DNA from: Hymenobacter sp. UV11
GTDB lineage: Bacteria > Bacteroidota > Bacteroidia > Cytophagales > Hymenobacteraceae
NCBI RefSeq assembly: GCF_004684095.1
Contig: NZ_SRII01000001.1
Coordinates: 186,001-250,000 of the forward strand
Direction of reading: 5' to 3'
DNA length: 64,000 nt
The notes under the pieces are model-generated. The model saw nothing but the letters and a program-made list of their open reading frames with translations, was not told the origin of the DNA and searched no databases. A program made the translations under genes and the position numbers. Below, piece by piece: positions 8,312-16,884 of the stretch (within the stretch, counting starts at the first letter, position 1; each line of letters begins with the position of its first letter).

Positions 8312-9022
8312 ATGCGCCTGCTGTTTCTATTAATGCTATTCTTAGCTGCCTGTGCCCCGCCGCAGGCTGTTTCTCCCGCTGCCGTGTTGCCAATGCCTGC
8401 TGCTCCCCCTGTCAGTACCCCCGTTCCGTACCTTGCCCTCGGCGACTCCTACACCATTGGCGAGGGTGCCCAGCCCACCGACCGCTGGCCGATGCAGCTG
8501 GCCGCCCTCGACCGGCTGGGGGGGGGTAGGCTGACTGACCCCGACATTATTGCCCGCACCGGCTGGACCACCGCCGAGCTGCAAGGCGCCATTGCCGCCA
8601 GCGGCAACCACCGCACCGACTACGGCCTGGTGTCGCTGCTCATCGGGGTTAACAACCAGTACCGTGGCCAGCCCCTCGAAACCTACCGCACCGAACTGCG
8701 GCAATTGCTGGCCACGGCCATTGCCTACGCGGGCGGGTCCAGCGGGCGGGTAGTCATGCTCAGCATCCCCGATTGGGGCCAGACGCCCTTCGCCAACGGC
8801 CGCGACCAGAACCAGATTGGCCTTGAAATCGACGCGTATAATTCTGTGGCCCAGGCCGAGTGCCAGCGCCTGGGCGTGGCTTTCGTGCCCATCACCGACC
8901 TCACACGCTCCGCCGTCGGCGATGCCAGCCAGTTTGTCCTGGATGGCCTGCACTATTCTGGCCCGCACATGGCGCGCTGGGCCATGCGGGCGCTGCCCGT
9001 AGTGCGGGGCTTGTTGCAATAA
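8312..9022 (+). CDS. SGNH/GDSL-family hydrolase, lipoprotein
   Basis: A 236-residue esterase or lipase of the SGNH fold. The start MRLLFLLMLF gives a lipoprotein signal peptide with lipobox LAAC (Cys14), so the enzyme should be anchored in the periplasm or outer membrane. An in-frame ATG 42 bases upstream would bury the signal peptide. Block I is ALGDSYTIGEG with the nucleophile Ser, block III is IGVNNQYRG with Asn, and block V is DGLHYS with the Asp-x-x-His pair. The catalytic set is therefore complete. The substrate is unknown. Carbohydrate esters or lipids are both possible. Confidence 0.85.
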   Translation: MRLLFLLMLFLAACAPPQAVSPAAVLPMPAAPPVSTPVPYLALGDSYTIGEGAQPTDRWPMQLAALDRLGGGRLTDPDIIARTGWTTAELQGAIAASGNHRTDYGLVSLLIGVNNQYRGQPLETYRTELRQLLATAIAYAGGSSGRVVMLSIPDWGQTPFANGRDQNQIGLEIDAYNSVAQAECQRLGVAFVPITDLTRSAVGDASQFVLDGLHYSGPHMARWAMRALPVVRGLLQ

Positions 9023-9065
9023 AAGGCAACCGGCTGCGTCTGCGGGGCCATAGCCCCTTTTTAGT

Positions 9066-10058
9066 ATGCAGCTTCAGCCCCGCCACCTCGGCAACAAATA
9101 CCTCAACGTGCTGCCCACCAGCGTGAGCCCGCCCTCGGGCTACGGCCACCTGCTGCGGCGCTTTTTATTCGAGAAAAACGACCGCGAGCCGCGCCAGCCG
9201 CTCGGGCCCTTTCGGGCCGATGCGGCGGCACTGGCCGCGCCCGTGCCCGCCGATGCGCTGCGCGTAACCTGGCTGGGCCACAGCACGGTACTTATTGAAG
9301 TCGATGGCCGTCGCTTCCTCACCGACCCGGTATGGGCTGCGCGCGCCTCGCCCTCGCAGCTGGTGGGGCCCAAGCGGTTTTTTGCGCCGCCGCTGCCGCT
9401 GGCCCAGCTGCCGCCGCTCGATGGCATCATTCTCTCGCACGACCACTACGACCACCTTGACGAAGCGGCCATTCGGGCGCTGGCGCCGCGCGGCGAGCAC
9501 TTCTACTGCCCAAGGGGGGTAGGGGCGCACCTGCGCCGCTGGGGCGTGGCCGCCGACCGCATTACGGAAGCTACCTGGTGGGATGTTGTTGCCCTACCCA
9601 TTGGTTTTGAGTTGATTGCCACGCCGGCCCGCCATTTCTCGGGTCGCGGGCTGCTCAACCGCGACAGCACCCTCTGGGCTTCGTGGGTGCTGAAAGGACC
9701 GCAGCATCGCGTGTTTTTTGGCGGCGACTCGGGGCCGTTCGATGAGGCGTTTCAACAGATTGGGGCGGCGTACGGGCCGTTTGATTTAGTGATGCTGGAG
9801 ATTGGCGCCTCCGACCCCGAGTGGGCCGACATTCACCTGGGCCCCGACAATGCCCTGGCCGCGCACCGGCTGCTGGGCGGTGGGCCGCTGCTGCCGCTGC
9901 ACTGGGGCACATTCAACCTGGCGTTGCATGCCTGGCGGCAGCCCATGCAGCGCCTCATTGCGGCCGCCGACCTGGCAGTGCCGCTGCTGCTGCCCGCGCC
10001 GGGCCAGCGCGTAGACGTGGCCGGCGGGGCCGTCAGCTCGTTTTGGTGGCTGGCTTGA
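9066..10058 (+). CDS. Metallo-beta-lactamase-fold hydrolase (NAPE-PLD/UlaG-like)
   Basis: A 330-residue MBL-fold enzyme. The metal-binding motif is SHDHYDHLD with H125, H127, D129 and H130. GGDSGPFDEAF later supplies the bridging Asp, and LPLHWGTF near the C-terminus the last His. The order and the upstream TWLGHSTVLIEVDG match the branch that includes NAPE-phospholipase D and UlaG, so a phosphodiesterase or lactonase activity is likely. The first 60 residues are an N-terminal extension also common in that branch. No signal peptide is visible, so it should be cytoplasmic. It starts 43 bases after the SGNH gene and may be co-transcribed with it. Confidence 0.85.
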   Translation: MQLQPRHLGNKYLNVLPTSVSPPSGYGHLLRRFLFEKNDREPRQPLGPFRADAAALAAPVPADALRVTWLGHSTVLIEVDGRRFLTDPVWAARASPSQLVGPKRFFAPPLPLAQLPPLDGIILSHDHYDHLDEAAIRALAPRGEHFYCPRGVGAHLRRWGVAADRITEATWWDVVALPIGFELIATPARHFSGRGLLNRDSTLWASWVLKGPQHRVFFGGDSGPFDEAFQQIGAAYGPFDLVMLEIGASDPEWADIHLGPDNALAAHRLLGGGPLLPLHWGTFNLALHAWRQPMQRLIAAADLAVPLLLPAPGQRVDVAGGAVSSFWWLA

Positions 10059-10061
10059 CAA

Positions 10062-10113
10062 AGCACGAAAAGGGGGGTAGGCGCCACCCGGCGCCTACCC
10101 CCCTTTTCGTGCT
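10062..10113. terminator. Perfect 24-bp hairpin containing the GGGGGGTAGG motif
   Basis: Arms 10062-10085 and 10090-10113 are perfect complements with a 4-nt loop. The stem carries AAAAGGGGGGTAGGC on one side, so transcripts in both directions end in a T-tract-like segment. It separates the convergent MBL and efflux genes and is probably a bidirectional terminator. Confidence 0.8.
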
Positions 10114-10126
10114 TCAGCGCCCGGCG

Positions 10127-11563
10127 CTAGTTCCAGCCGCCGCCTAAAGCCCGGTAGATGTTCACCGTGGCATTGAGCTGCTGCATCTTGGTTTCGGTCA
10201 GGTCAAACTTCGAGGTTAGCGCGTCGCGCTGCGTAAAGAGCACCTCAGTATAGTCGGCCCGTACGGCTTTGAAGAGGCTGTTGGAGATGCGGATGGACTG
10301 GTTGAGGGCCTGCACTTCCTTCAGCTTGGCATCGTAGCTGCCCTGTAGGTTGTTGATGTTCGACAGCTGATTGGCTACCTCGATGTAGGCATTCAGCACG
10401 ATGCGCTCGTAGTTGTACACTGCCTGTAGCTGCAAGGCATTAGCCGTGACATACAGGGCTTTAATGCCATTACGGTTAATCAAGGGCGCTGATAAATCAC
10501 CAGCCAGGTTATACAGCATCGACTCGGGCGTAGTGAACAGCAGGCCGGGCTTGAAGGCCTCAAACCCTACCCCCCCAGAAATGCCCAACGACGGATAGAA
10601 GTTGGCGCGGGCTATCTGCACGTCCAGCTTGGCGGCTACCAGCTGCTGCTCGGCCTGCCGGATATCGGGGCGGTTGCTGAGCAGCTGCGCGGGCACGCCG
10701 GCCTGAATACTCGTTGGTACTAAGCCAGCAAATGCCTGGTCGTCGCGGGTAATCGGCTGCGGAAACCGACCCAGCAGGAAATTAATCTTGTTCTCGGTCT
10801 CCACAATGCGCTGCTGCGTCTTGTATTGCAGGCTTATAGAGTTCTGAACCTGGGCCTCAAAGCGTTTCACTGCCAGCTCCGTTGTGCGGGCTGCATCCAT
10901 TTCCTGCCGCACAATGCGCAGGGCATTCTCCTGAATCCCAATGCCCTGCTTCAGAATAAGCAGCTGATTATCGAGGGCCAGCAGCTCGTAGTACGAGTTG
11001 GCAATCTCGGAAATCAGGTTGGTCACCATAAAGTTTTTGCCCTCCACGGAAGCCAGGTAGCGGGTAGCCGCCGACTTGCGCGCATTGCGCAGCTTGTGCC
11101 AGATATCGACCTCCCAGCTCGCAAACGCGCCCAACTGGTAGTTGGCCAGGGGGGTAGGCGTGCGGCGGTCGGGCTGAATATTGATAGCCTCTTCCGTGGC
11201 GCCTTGCAGCGTGTAGCGGCCCGGCTTTTCGCCTTCCGCCCGCGCCCCCAGCGACAGGAAAGGCAGGTAATCGCCCTTGCGAACCTGAATTTCGTTGCGA
11301 GCAATCTGGATTTCCTGGAGCGTAATGTTCAGCTCCTGGTTATGCTGCAGGGCCGTGTCGATGAGGGCGGCCAGGTTGGGGTCGGTGAAAAATTCTTTCC
11401 ACCGCACCTTGGCCGTGCTCAGCGTATCCTGGGTGCTGTTGTTGTAAGTGGCTGGCACGCTGCGGCTCACGTTGCGCTGCACCAGCGTGGGTAGTTTGCA
11501 GCCGGCCACGGCCAGCGCCAGTACGGCCGCGCTCAGGCCCTGATAAATGCGTCTCTTAAACAT
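10127..11563 (-). CDS. Efflux outer-membrane channel (TolC/NodT-family lipoprotein)
   Basis: A 478-residue outer-membrane factor that forms the exit duct of the RND efflux pump encoded upstream. It starts MFKRRIYQGL with a lipoprotein signal ending LAVAGC. Two outer-membrane-efflux-protein repeats follow, with long alpha-helical coiled regions (for example NQELNITLQEIQIARNEI) and the conserved SNRPDIRQAEQQL segment, typical of NodT-type proteins. The ATG overlaps the last 8 bases of the pump gene (ATGTTTAA), so translation is probably coupled. A TTG three codons earlier is another possible start. Last gene of a three-gene operon ending at a hairpin. Confidence 0.92.
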   Translation of the reverse strand: MFKRRIYQGLSAAVLALAVAGCKLPTLVQRNVSRSVPATYNNSTQDTLSTAKVRWKEFFTDPNLAALIDTALQHNQELNITLQEIQIARNEIQVRKGDYLPFLSLGARAEGEKPGRYTLQGATEEAINIQPDRRTPTPLANYQLGAFASWEVDIWHKLRNARKSAATRYLASVEGKNFMVTNLISEIANSYYELLALDNQLLILKQGIGIQENALRIVRQEMDAARTTELAVKRFEAQVQNSISLQYKTQQRIVETENKINFLLGRFPQPITRDDQAFAGLVPTSIQAGVPAQLLSNRPDIRQAEQQLVAAKLDVQIARANFYPSLGISGGVGFEAFKPGLLFTTPESMLYNLAGDLSAPLINRNGIKALYVTANALQLQAVYNYERIVLNAYIEVANQLSNINNLQGSYDAKLKEVQALNQSIRISNSLFKAVRADYTEVLFTQRDALTSKFDLTETKMQQLNATVNIYRALGGGWN

Positions 11564-14500
11564 GAGTTTCAATTTCTTCTGACACTAAAACCCGAGGCTC
11601 AAATCCTTCGCTAATCGGATACTCGTTCTCATCCTGAATCAGCTGGCGGCCTTCGGCCATAGTGCCGAAAATGTAGTACAAGCCCGGCACGAGAATTACC
11701 CCGAACACCGTACCGAACAGCATGCCGCCCAGCGCCGCCGTGCCAATGGTACGGTTGCCGATGGCCCCCGCGCCGGTGGCCAGCACCAGCGGAATCAGGC
11801 CGGCGATGAAGGCGAAGGAGGTCATCAGAATCGGGCGGAAACGGGCCTTCGCTCCCGCGATGGCCGAGGCGCGCACCGACGAGCCGTGCTCGTGCTCCTG
11901 CACGGCAAACTCCACAATCAGCACCGCGTTCTTACCCAGCAGGCCCACCAGCATCACGAGGCCCACCTGGGCATAAATGTTGTTGGCCAGGCCTAGCACC
12001 TTAATAAATAGGAAGGCTCCGAAGATGCCCGCCGGCAGCGACAGCACCACTGCTAGGGGCAGCAGGAAGCTTTCGTACTGCGCGGCCAATACCAAGTACA
12101 CGAAGGCCAGCACGATGCAGAAGATGATAACGGCCTCGTTGCCGCGGCCTACCTCGTCTTTCGACAAGCCGCCCCAGTCGATGCCGTAGCCGCGAGGTAG
12201 GGATTGGGCCGCCACTTCCTGCACGGCCTTAATGGCCTCGCCGCTACTATAGCCCTGGGCCGCATCGCCCCGGATGGAGGCGGTGGTATACATGTTGTAG
12301 CGGTTGATTTCGTTGGCCCCCTGGGTTTTCACCAGCTTCATGAAGGCCGAAAACGGCACCATATCGCCCTTGTCGTTCTTCACCCACATATTCATGATGT
12401 CCTGGGGCAGCCGCCGATACTGCGGCTCGGCCTGCACGTACACCTTGAAGAAGCGCTGATATTTGATAAAGCCCAACTCGTAGGTACTACCTACCATAAT
12501 GGAGAGCGTGTTCATGGCGTTGCCAATGCTCACGCCTTTCTGCATCGCCAGCTGGTTGTCTATCTGAATTTCGTACTGCGGGTAGTTAGCGCTGTAGAAC
12601 GTGAACAAGCCAGCCAGCTCCGGGCGCTTGCGCAGTGCCGTCATAAAGTCGTTATTTACCTGCTCCAGCGCCTTGTAGTCGCCGGTGTTGGTTTTGTCCA
12701 GCAGCTGCAGCTGGAAGCCGCCCGCCGCACCGTAGCCCGGTACTGCCGGTGGCTCGAAGAATTCAATCGTCGCACCCGGAATCTCCTTGGCCTTCTTCTC
12801 CAGCGATTCTATCACGTCGTGGATAGATTCTTTGCGGTCCGACCACGGCTTGAGGTTAATCAAACAGGTGCCGGCGTTCGAGCCGCGGCCTTCGGTCAGC
12901 ACTTCGTAGCCCGCCAGTGTCGAAATGCTTTGGATGCCGGGCACGTCTTTGGCCAACTCCTGCAGGCGCTCCGAGATAGCGTAAGTACGCTCCAGCGTCG
13001 AGCCGGGCGGCGTCTGAATAATGGCGTAGAGCATACCCTGGTCTTCGCTCGGGATGAAGCCGGTAGGCAGCTTGGCCGAAATACCGGCAATGCCCAGCGC
13101 GAAGATTATGAGGACGCCGAAGGTGAACACGCGCCGGTCCACGACCTTTTCCAGGAGGTTGGTATAGCGGCCGGTCAGCTTCTCAAACCCGCGGTTAAAC
13201 CAGTCGATAAACCAGGTAATCGGCGTTTTCTTCTTGGGCTGGCCGTGGGTGTTTTTCAATATCATGGCGCACAGCACCGGCGTCAGCGTCAGGGCCACTA
13301 CCCCCGAAATCACAATAGCTGTGGCCATGGTAATGGAGAACTGCCGGTAGAAAATGCCTACCGGGCCGCTCATGAAAGCTACCGGCACAAACACGGCCGT
13401 CATCAGGATAGTGATGGCAATGATGGCCCCACTGATTTCCCCGATTACTTCCTTCACCGCGCCGAAGGGCGAGAGGTGTTTTTCCTCCATCTTGGCGTGC
13501 ACGGCTTCCACCACCACAATGGCATCGTCGACCACGATACCGATAGCCAGTACCAGGGCAAAGAGCGTAATCATGTTGATAGTCAACCCGAATGCCTGCA
13601 TGGCCGTGAACGCCCCAATCAGCGACACCGGCACGGCCAGAATTGGAATGAGGGTCGAGCGCCAGTCGCCGAGGAAGATGAACACCACGATGGCCACCAG
13701 AATAAAGGCGTCGCGCAGGGTGTGGATTACGTTCTCGGTCGAGGCGTCGAGGAAGCTCGACACGTCGTAGCTGATTTTGTAGTCCATGCCCGGCGGGAAG
13801 GTTTTTTTCAACTCCTCCAGCTTGGCTTTCACGTTCTCAATTACTTCGCTGGCATTGCTGCCATAGGTCTGTTTCAGCACGATAGCCGCCGAGGGGTAGC
13901 CGTCGAGGTTGGAGTAGATGTCGTAAAACTCACTACCCAGCGACACGTCGGCCACGTCCTTCAGGTGCAGAATCTCCCCGTTGGCGTTGGCCTTAAGGAT
14001 AACGTTCTTGTACTGCTCCACGTCGCTGAAGCGGCCTTGGTACGTGAGTACGTACTCCAATGCCTGGGCCTGGCCGCCGTCGCTCCGGCCAATACGACCC
14101 GGCGAACCAATCACACTCTGGTCGCCCAGCGATTTCATCACGTCGTCGGCTGAGATGTTGTAGGCACGCATGCGGTCAGGCTTCAGCCAGATGCGCATGG
14201 CGTACTGCCGGCTACCCAGGATGGAAGCCCGCCCAATGCCGGTAATACGCTGAATCTCCGGTATCATGTTCACCCCGGCGTAGTTGAACAGGTACTTCAT
14301 GTCCGTGTTCTTGTCCTTGCTGTACAAGTTCACGTACATCAGCATGTTCGGCACTACCCGGTTCACGATAACGCCCTCGCGCTGCACCAGCACTGGCAAG
14401 CGGTTGATTACCTGCGCAATGCGGGTATTCACGTTTACCACCGCCTGGTCGGGGTCGGTGCCGAGGTTGAAGATAATCTGAATGTTGGCCTCGCCGGCGC

Positions 14501-14750
14501 TTACTGCGTCGGAGGTCATGTACTTCATGCCTGGCACCCCGTTCACGGCCTGTTCCAGCGGAATCAGCACCGACTCGGTGAGCACTTTGGCACTGGCACC
14601 CGGATACGCCACGGCTACCATTACCTGGGGCGGCGAAATCTCGGGAAACTGCGAGGTGGGTAGGGTTTTGATGGCCAGCACGCCCATGAACACAATTACC
14701 ACCGAGATAACGATGGCAAATACTGGCCTCCGAATGAATTTACTGAACAT
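11556..14750 (-). CDS. RND efflux permease, HAE1 (AcrB-like)
   Basis: A 1064-residue inner-membrane proton-driven drug efflux transporter of normal HAE1 length. It opens with the typical FIRRPVFAIVISVVIVFMGV first membrane helix. A second half repeats the same plan, as expected from internal duplication. Proton-relay acidic residues are visible in TM4 (GIVVDDAIVVVEAVHA). The GFIPSEDQG segment and the large periplasmic loops are present. It lies between the adaptor gene (42 bases upstream) and the channel gene (8-base overlap), so the set forms a full tripartite pump. Substrates cannot be predicted. A 649-residue open frame on the opposite strand is an artefact of GC-rich coding bias. Confidence 0.95.
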   Translation of the reverse strand: MFSKFIRRPVFAIVISVVIVFMGVLAIKTLPTSQFPEISPPQVMVAVAYPGASAKVLTESVLIPLEQAVNGVPGMKYMTSDAVSAGEANIQIIFNLGTDPDQAVVNVNTRIAQVINRLPVLVQREGVIVNRVVPNMLMYVNLYSKDKNTDMKYLFNYAGVNMIPEIQRITGIGRASILGSRQYAMRIWLKPDRMRAYNISADDVMKSLGDQSVIGSPGRIGRSDGGQAQALEYVLTYQGRFSDVEQYKNVILKANANGEILHLKDVADVSLGSEFYDIYSNLDGYPSAAIVLKQTYGSNASEVIENVKAKLEELKKTFPPGMDYKISYDVSSFLDASTENVIHTLRDAFILVAIVVFIFLGDWRSTLIPILAVPVSLIGAFTAMQAFGLTINMITLFALVLAIGIVVDDAIVVVEAVHAKMEEKHLSPFGAVKEVIGEISGAIIAITILMTAVFVPVAFMSGPVGIFYRQFSITMATAIVISGVVALTLTPVLCAMILKNTHGQPKKKTPITWFIDWFNRGFEKLTGRYTNLLEKVVDRRVFTFGVLIIFALGIAGISAKLPTGFIPSEDQGMLYAIIQTPPGSTLERTYAISERLQELAKDVPGIQSISTLAGYEVLTEGRGSNAGTCLINLKPWSDRKESIHDVIESLEKKAKEIPGATIEFFEPPAVPGYGAAGGFQLQLLDKTNTGDYKALEQVNNDFMTALRKRPELAGLFTFYSANYPQYEIQIDNQLAMQKGVSIGNAMNTLSIMVGSTYELGFIKYQRFFKVYVQAEPQYRRLPQDIMNMWVKNDKGDMVPFSAFMKLVKTQGANEINRYNMYTTASIRGDAAQGYSSGEAIKAVQEVAAQSLPRGYGIDWGGLSKDEVGRGNEAVIIFCIVLAFVYLVLAAQYESFLLPLAVVLSLPAGIFGAFLFIKVLGLANNIYAQVGLVMLVGLLGKNAVLIVEFAVQEHEHGSSVRASAIAGAKARFRPILMTSFAFIAGLIPLVLATGAGAIGNRTIGTAALGGMLFGTVFGVILVPGLYYIFGTMAEGRQLIQDENEYPISEGFEPRVLVSEEIETHV

Positions 14751-14792
14751 AATACACTATAATAATATGTTTTTAAAAGCCTGAGGCGAAAG

Positions 14793-15875
14793 CTATTCCG
14801 AATGCACCTTCAATTGGGAGATGGCCTTTTGCGGAGTTTCGTAGGTATAGCTTATCTTATCGCCATCCTTCACTTTGCGAATGCCTTCCAGCAGAAATTT
14901 GTCCTTGCTGGTCAGGCCACCCGTAATGATGAACAAGTCAGGCATTTCGGCCCCAATAGTGACTTCCCGCTGGTGCACCACGTTGTTTTTGTCCACCACG
15001 TAGACGTACTTCTTTTCCAACACTTCCAATGTCGCCTTTTGCGGGATGAGCAGCACGTGGTTGAGGGGCACCGTCATCAGCACGCTACCGGTTTCGCCGT
15101 TGCGCAGCAGCCGGTCGGGGTTCGGGAAAGTGGCCCGGAAGGCAATGTTGCCGGTTTCGTTGTTGAAGTCTGCCTCAATGGTTTGTACAATGCCGGGGTA
15201 TTTAAACACCTCATTATTGGCCATCATTAGCTTTACTTTCATCGTGCTGTCGCCTTTTAGGTGCTCCTTGTAGGCCAGGTACTCAGCTTCCGGTACATTG
15301 TAATACACCCACATTTTGCTGTTGTCGGAGAGCGTTGTCAGCAGGTCGCCTTCATTAACCAGGCTGCCCAGCCGGCCCTGGAAGTGGTCCATAATGCCCG
15401 CAAACGGCGCTTTAATGGACGTGAACTGGAGGTGGGTTCTAGCCAGCGATACATCGGCGTTGGCCTTGTCGAACTTGGCCCGCGACAGAGCTAACTCATT
15501 CTTCGATACGATGTTGCTGTCGGCCAGGCTCTTCGTGTTCTTGTATTCCATGCCTACGTAATTGGCTTCGGCCTGCGATTTTTGCAGGTCGGCCTGGTAG
15601 ATAGGCGGCATAATCTGGAACATGGGCTGACCCTTTTTCACCGTCTGGCCTTCGTCCACGAATATCTTTTGCAGGTAGCCTTTTTCCAGCGCTCGCAACT
15701 CGATGTGCTGGTAGGCGTGAATCTGGGCCACATACTCTTTGGTAACGGTAGTGTCCGTGAGCAAAGGGGTGCTAACCAGAAGCTTGATTTGCTCTTCCTT
15801 TTCCTCTTTTTTCTCGGTGCAGCTAGCAACGCAACACACAGCAAACAGGCTAAGGAACAGGGACATTCTTTTCAT
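14793..15875 (-). CDS. RND efflux periplasmic adaptor (membrane fusion protein)
   Basis: A 360-residue AcrA/MexA-type adaptor that links the permease to the outer-membrane channel. The start MKRMSLFLSL was chosen because it opens a lipoprotein signal ending CVASC. Frames further upstream have no signal. A lipoyl/barrel-sandwich region (LEKGYLQKIFVDEGQTVKKG) flanks an alpha hairpin (residues about 95-150), followed by the second half-motif SIKAPFAGIMDHFQGRLGS and the beta-barrel domain. It is the first gene of the efflux operon. Its GC content is lower than the flanking genes by eye. No complete transcriptional regulator lies upstream, which is unusual for this operon type. Confidence 0.93.
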   Translation of the reverse strand: MKRMSLFLSLFAVCCVASCTEKKEEKEEQIKLLVSTPLLTDTTVTKEYVAQIHAYQHIELRALEKGYLQKIFVDEGQTVKKGQPMFQIMPPIYQADLQKSQAEANYVGMEYKNTKSLADSNIVSKNELALSRAKFDKANADVSLARTHLQFTSIKAPFAGIMDHFQGRLGSLVNEGDLLTTLSDNSKMWVYYNVPEAEYLAYKEHLKGDSTMKVKLMMANNEVFKYPGIVQTIEADFNNETGNIAFRATFPNPDRLLRNGETGSVLMTVPLNHVLLIPQKATLEVLEKKYVYVVDKNNVVHQREVTIGAEMPDLFIITGGLTSKDKFLLEGIRKVKDGDKISYTYETPQKAISQLKVHSE

Positions 15876-15993
15876 AAAAGCATCAGAAATCATAACTAAG
15901 CGATTGGTTATCCAGAAAAAATAGTGTTGTGAGAAAGCGCGGTAAATGCCAGCTGCCAGCCCCAACAGTGCGTTGGTAGCCGGCGCTCTAAAG

Positions 15994-16107
15994 TCAGCCC
16001 GTCTTCATGTTGGCTTGGCTCATCAGGAGTCCGAAAGACATCGTGGCCAAAAAGGAATCCATCTGGTAGATGGTCCTGTCAAATAGGTGATTTACATAGT
16101 TCTCCAT
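15994..16107 (-). pseudogene. Possible 37-codon remnant upstream of the efflux operon
   Basis: A short minus-strand frame begins MENYVNHLFDRT and ends in NMKTG. It has an amphipathic look (FDRTIYQMDSFLATMSFGLL) and is followed by the efflux operon. It is preceded in frame by a stop, and I could not extend it by one shift into a recognisable domain. It could be the C-terminal remnant of a TetR-type regulator, which often sits here, but this is a guess. Confidence 0.25.
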
Positions 16108-16810
16108 CAGCTATGTTCAGAAAGCAAAAGGCCACTGAACGCCAGCAGCATGCTGGCCCCAATTCAATTGTTGAGAGTAGAATGGTGGGAATACGCCGAC
16201 GCTGCGTTGCTAGTGCCGAGTGCTGGGTAGTACAAAAGTCAGCAGGTAGCTATTAAGAAGACATGAAGAAACAAGGAAGAACACATGAAGAAATTGCGCA
16301 CTAAGTGGCTGGGCTGGCTCCAGGGCTGGCAATCGGTAGGGTAGGCGCGCCAGCCCACTAGCCAAGAATTGATGAAGCAAAATTGCGGCGGCGGTATTAA
16401 CATGGTATTGGAAAGAAATTAGAATTTTCTAATCCAGCGCTTCAAGCCGCCATCCACAATGAGGCTATATTTCGGATGGTGACCCGGCGTCACGCAACAG
16501 TCCAGGTTGCCGAGTTTGCCTGAGCCTCGGCAGAAGTAGCGAGTCTCTCAGGTCCCTACCCCCTTAGTGTCGCCCCGGTAGGGGAGCGCCGCGCCGCCTG
16601 GGTTGGGCAATGCGGACGGGTGGCCGGGCACAGTTGCACACCCAATCCGCACGAAAGTGCGGCCTGCATAGGCCTGTAGCTGAACAGCCTGATACTGCCC
16701 CAGCCTTGCCGGGCACGCAGTAGCTGCCCCCAGTAGCTAATCCGGCTGCTTGCTGCTGAGCCTGTACACAAAAGCGAGTATAACAACAGCTAGAATATTT
16801 TGTATAAAAG
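16108..16810. other. Long non-coding stretch upstream of the TonB receptor
   Basis: About 700 bases without a convincing gene. It holds a 7-bp palindrome ATTAGAATTTTCTAAT (16418-16433) that could be an operator. It also holds a cluster of small hairpins around 16600-16665, including CCGCACGAAAGTGCGG with a GAAA tetraloop. The two small minus-strand frames here look like shadows. No known riboswitch could be confirmed. Confidence 0.4.
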
Positions 16811-16839
16811 TTGCCTGGATGAAAAGCTTGTGTAATTTG
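16811..16839 (+). promoter_or_regulatory. Possible promoter of the TonB receptor
   Basis: TTG (16811-16813), 18 bases, then TAATTTGC (16832-16839), which is one base short of TAnnTTTG. The 5' leader would be about 40 bases. Confidence 0.35.
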
Positions 16840-16884
16840 CCTACGATAAATTTTAAACAAGCAATCTTTATTACTGCTTTTTGC

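Noticed and set aside
12204-14153. 649-codon open frame on the plus strand inside the RND permease gene
   Set aside because: It is the complement of a strongly conserved AcrB-like coding sequence. The long frame comes from GC-rich codon bias. The product is His/Arg-rich without a domain.
16440-16560. SAM-riboswitch-like GGCAACC core on the minus strand (16505-16511)
   Set aside because: A GCCGAG/CTCGGC hairpin precedes it, but the rest of the S-box pattern could not be matched and no sulfur or methionine gene lies downstream.
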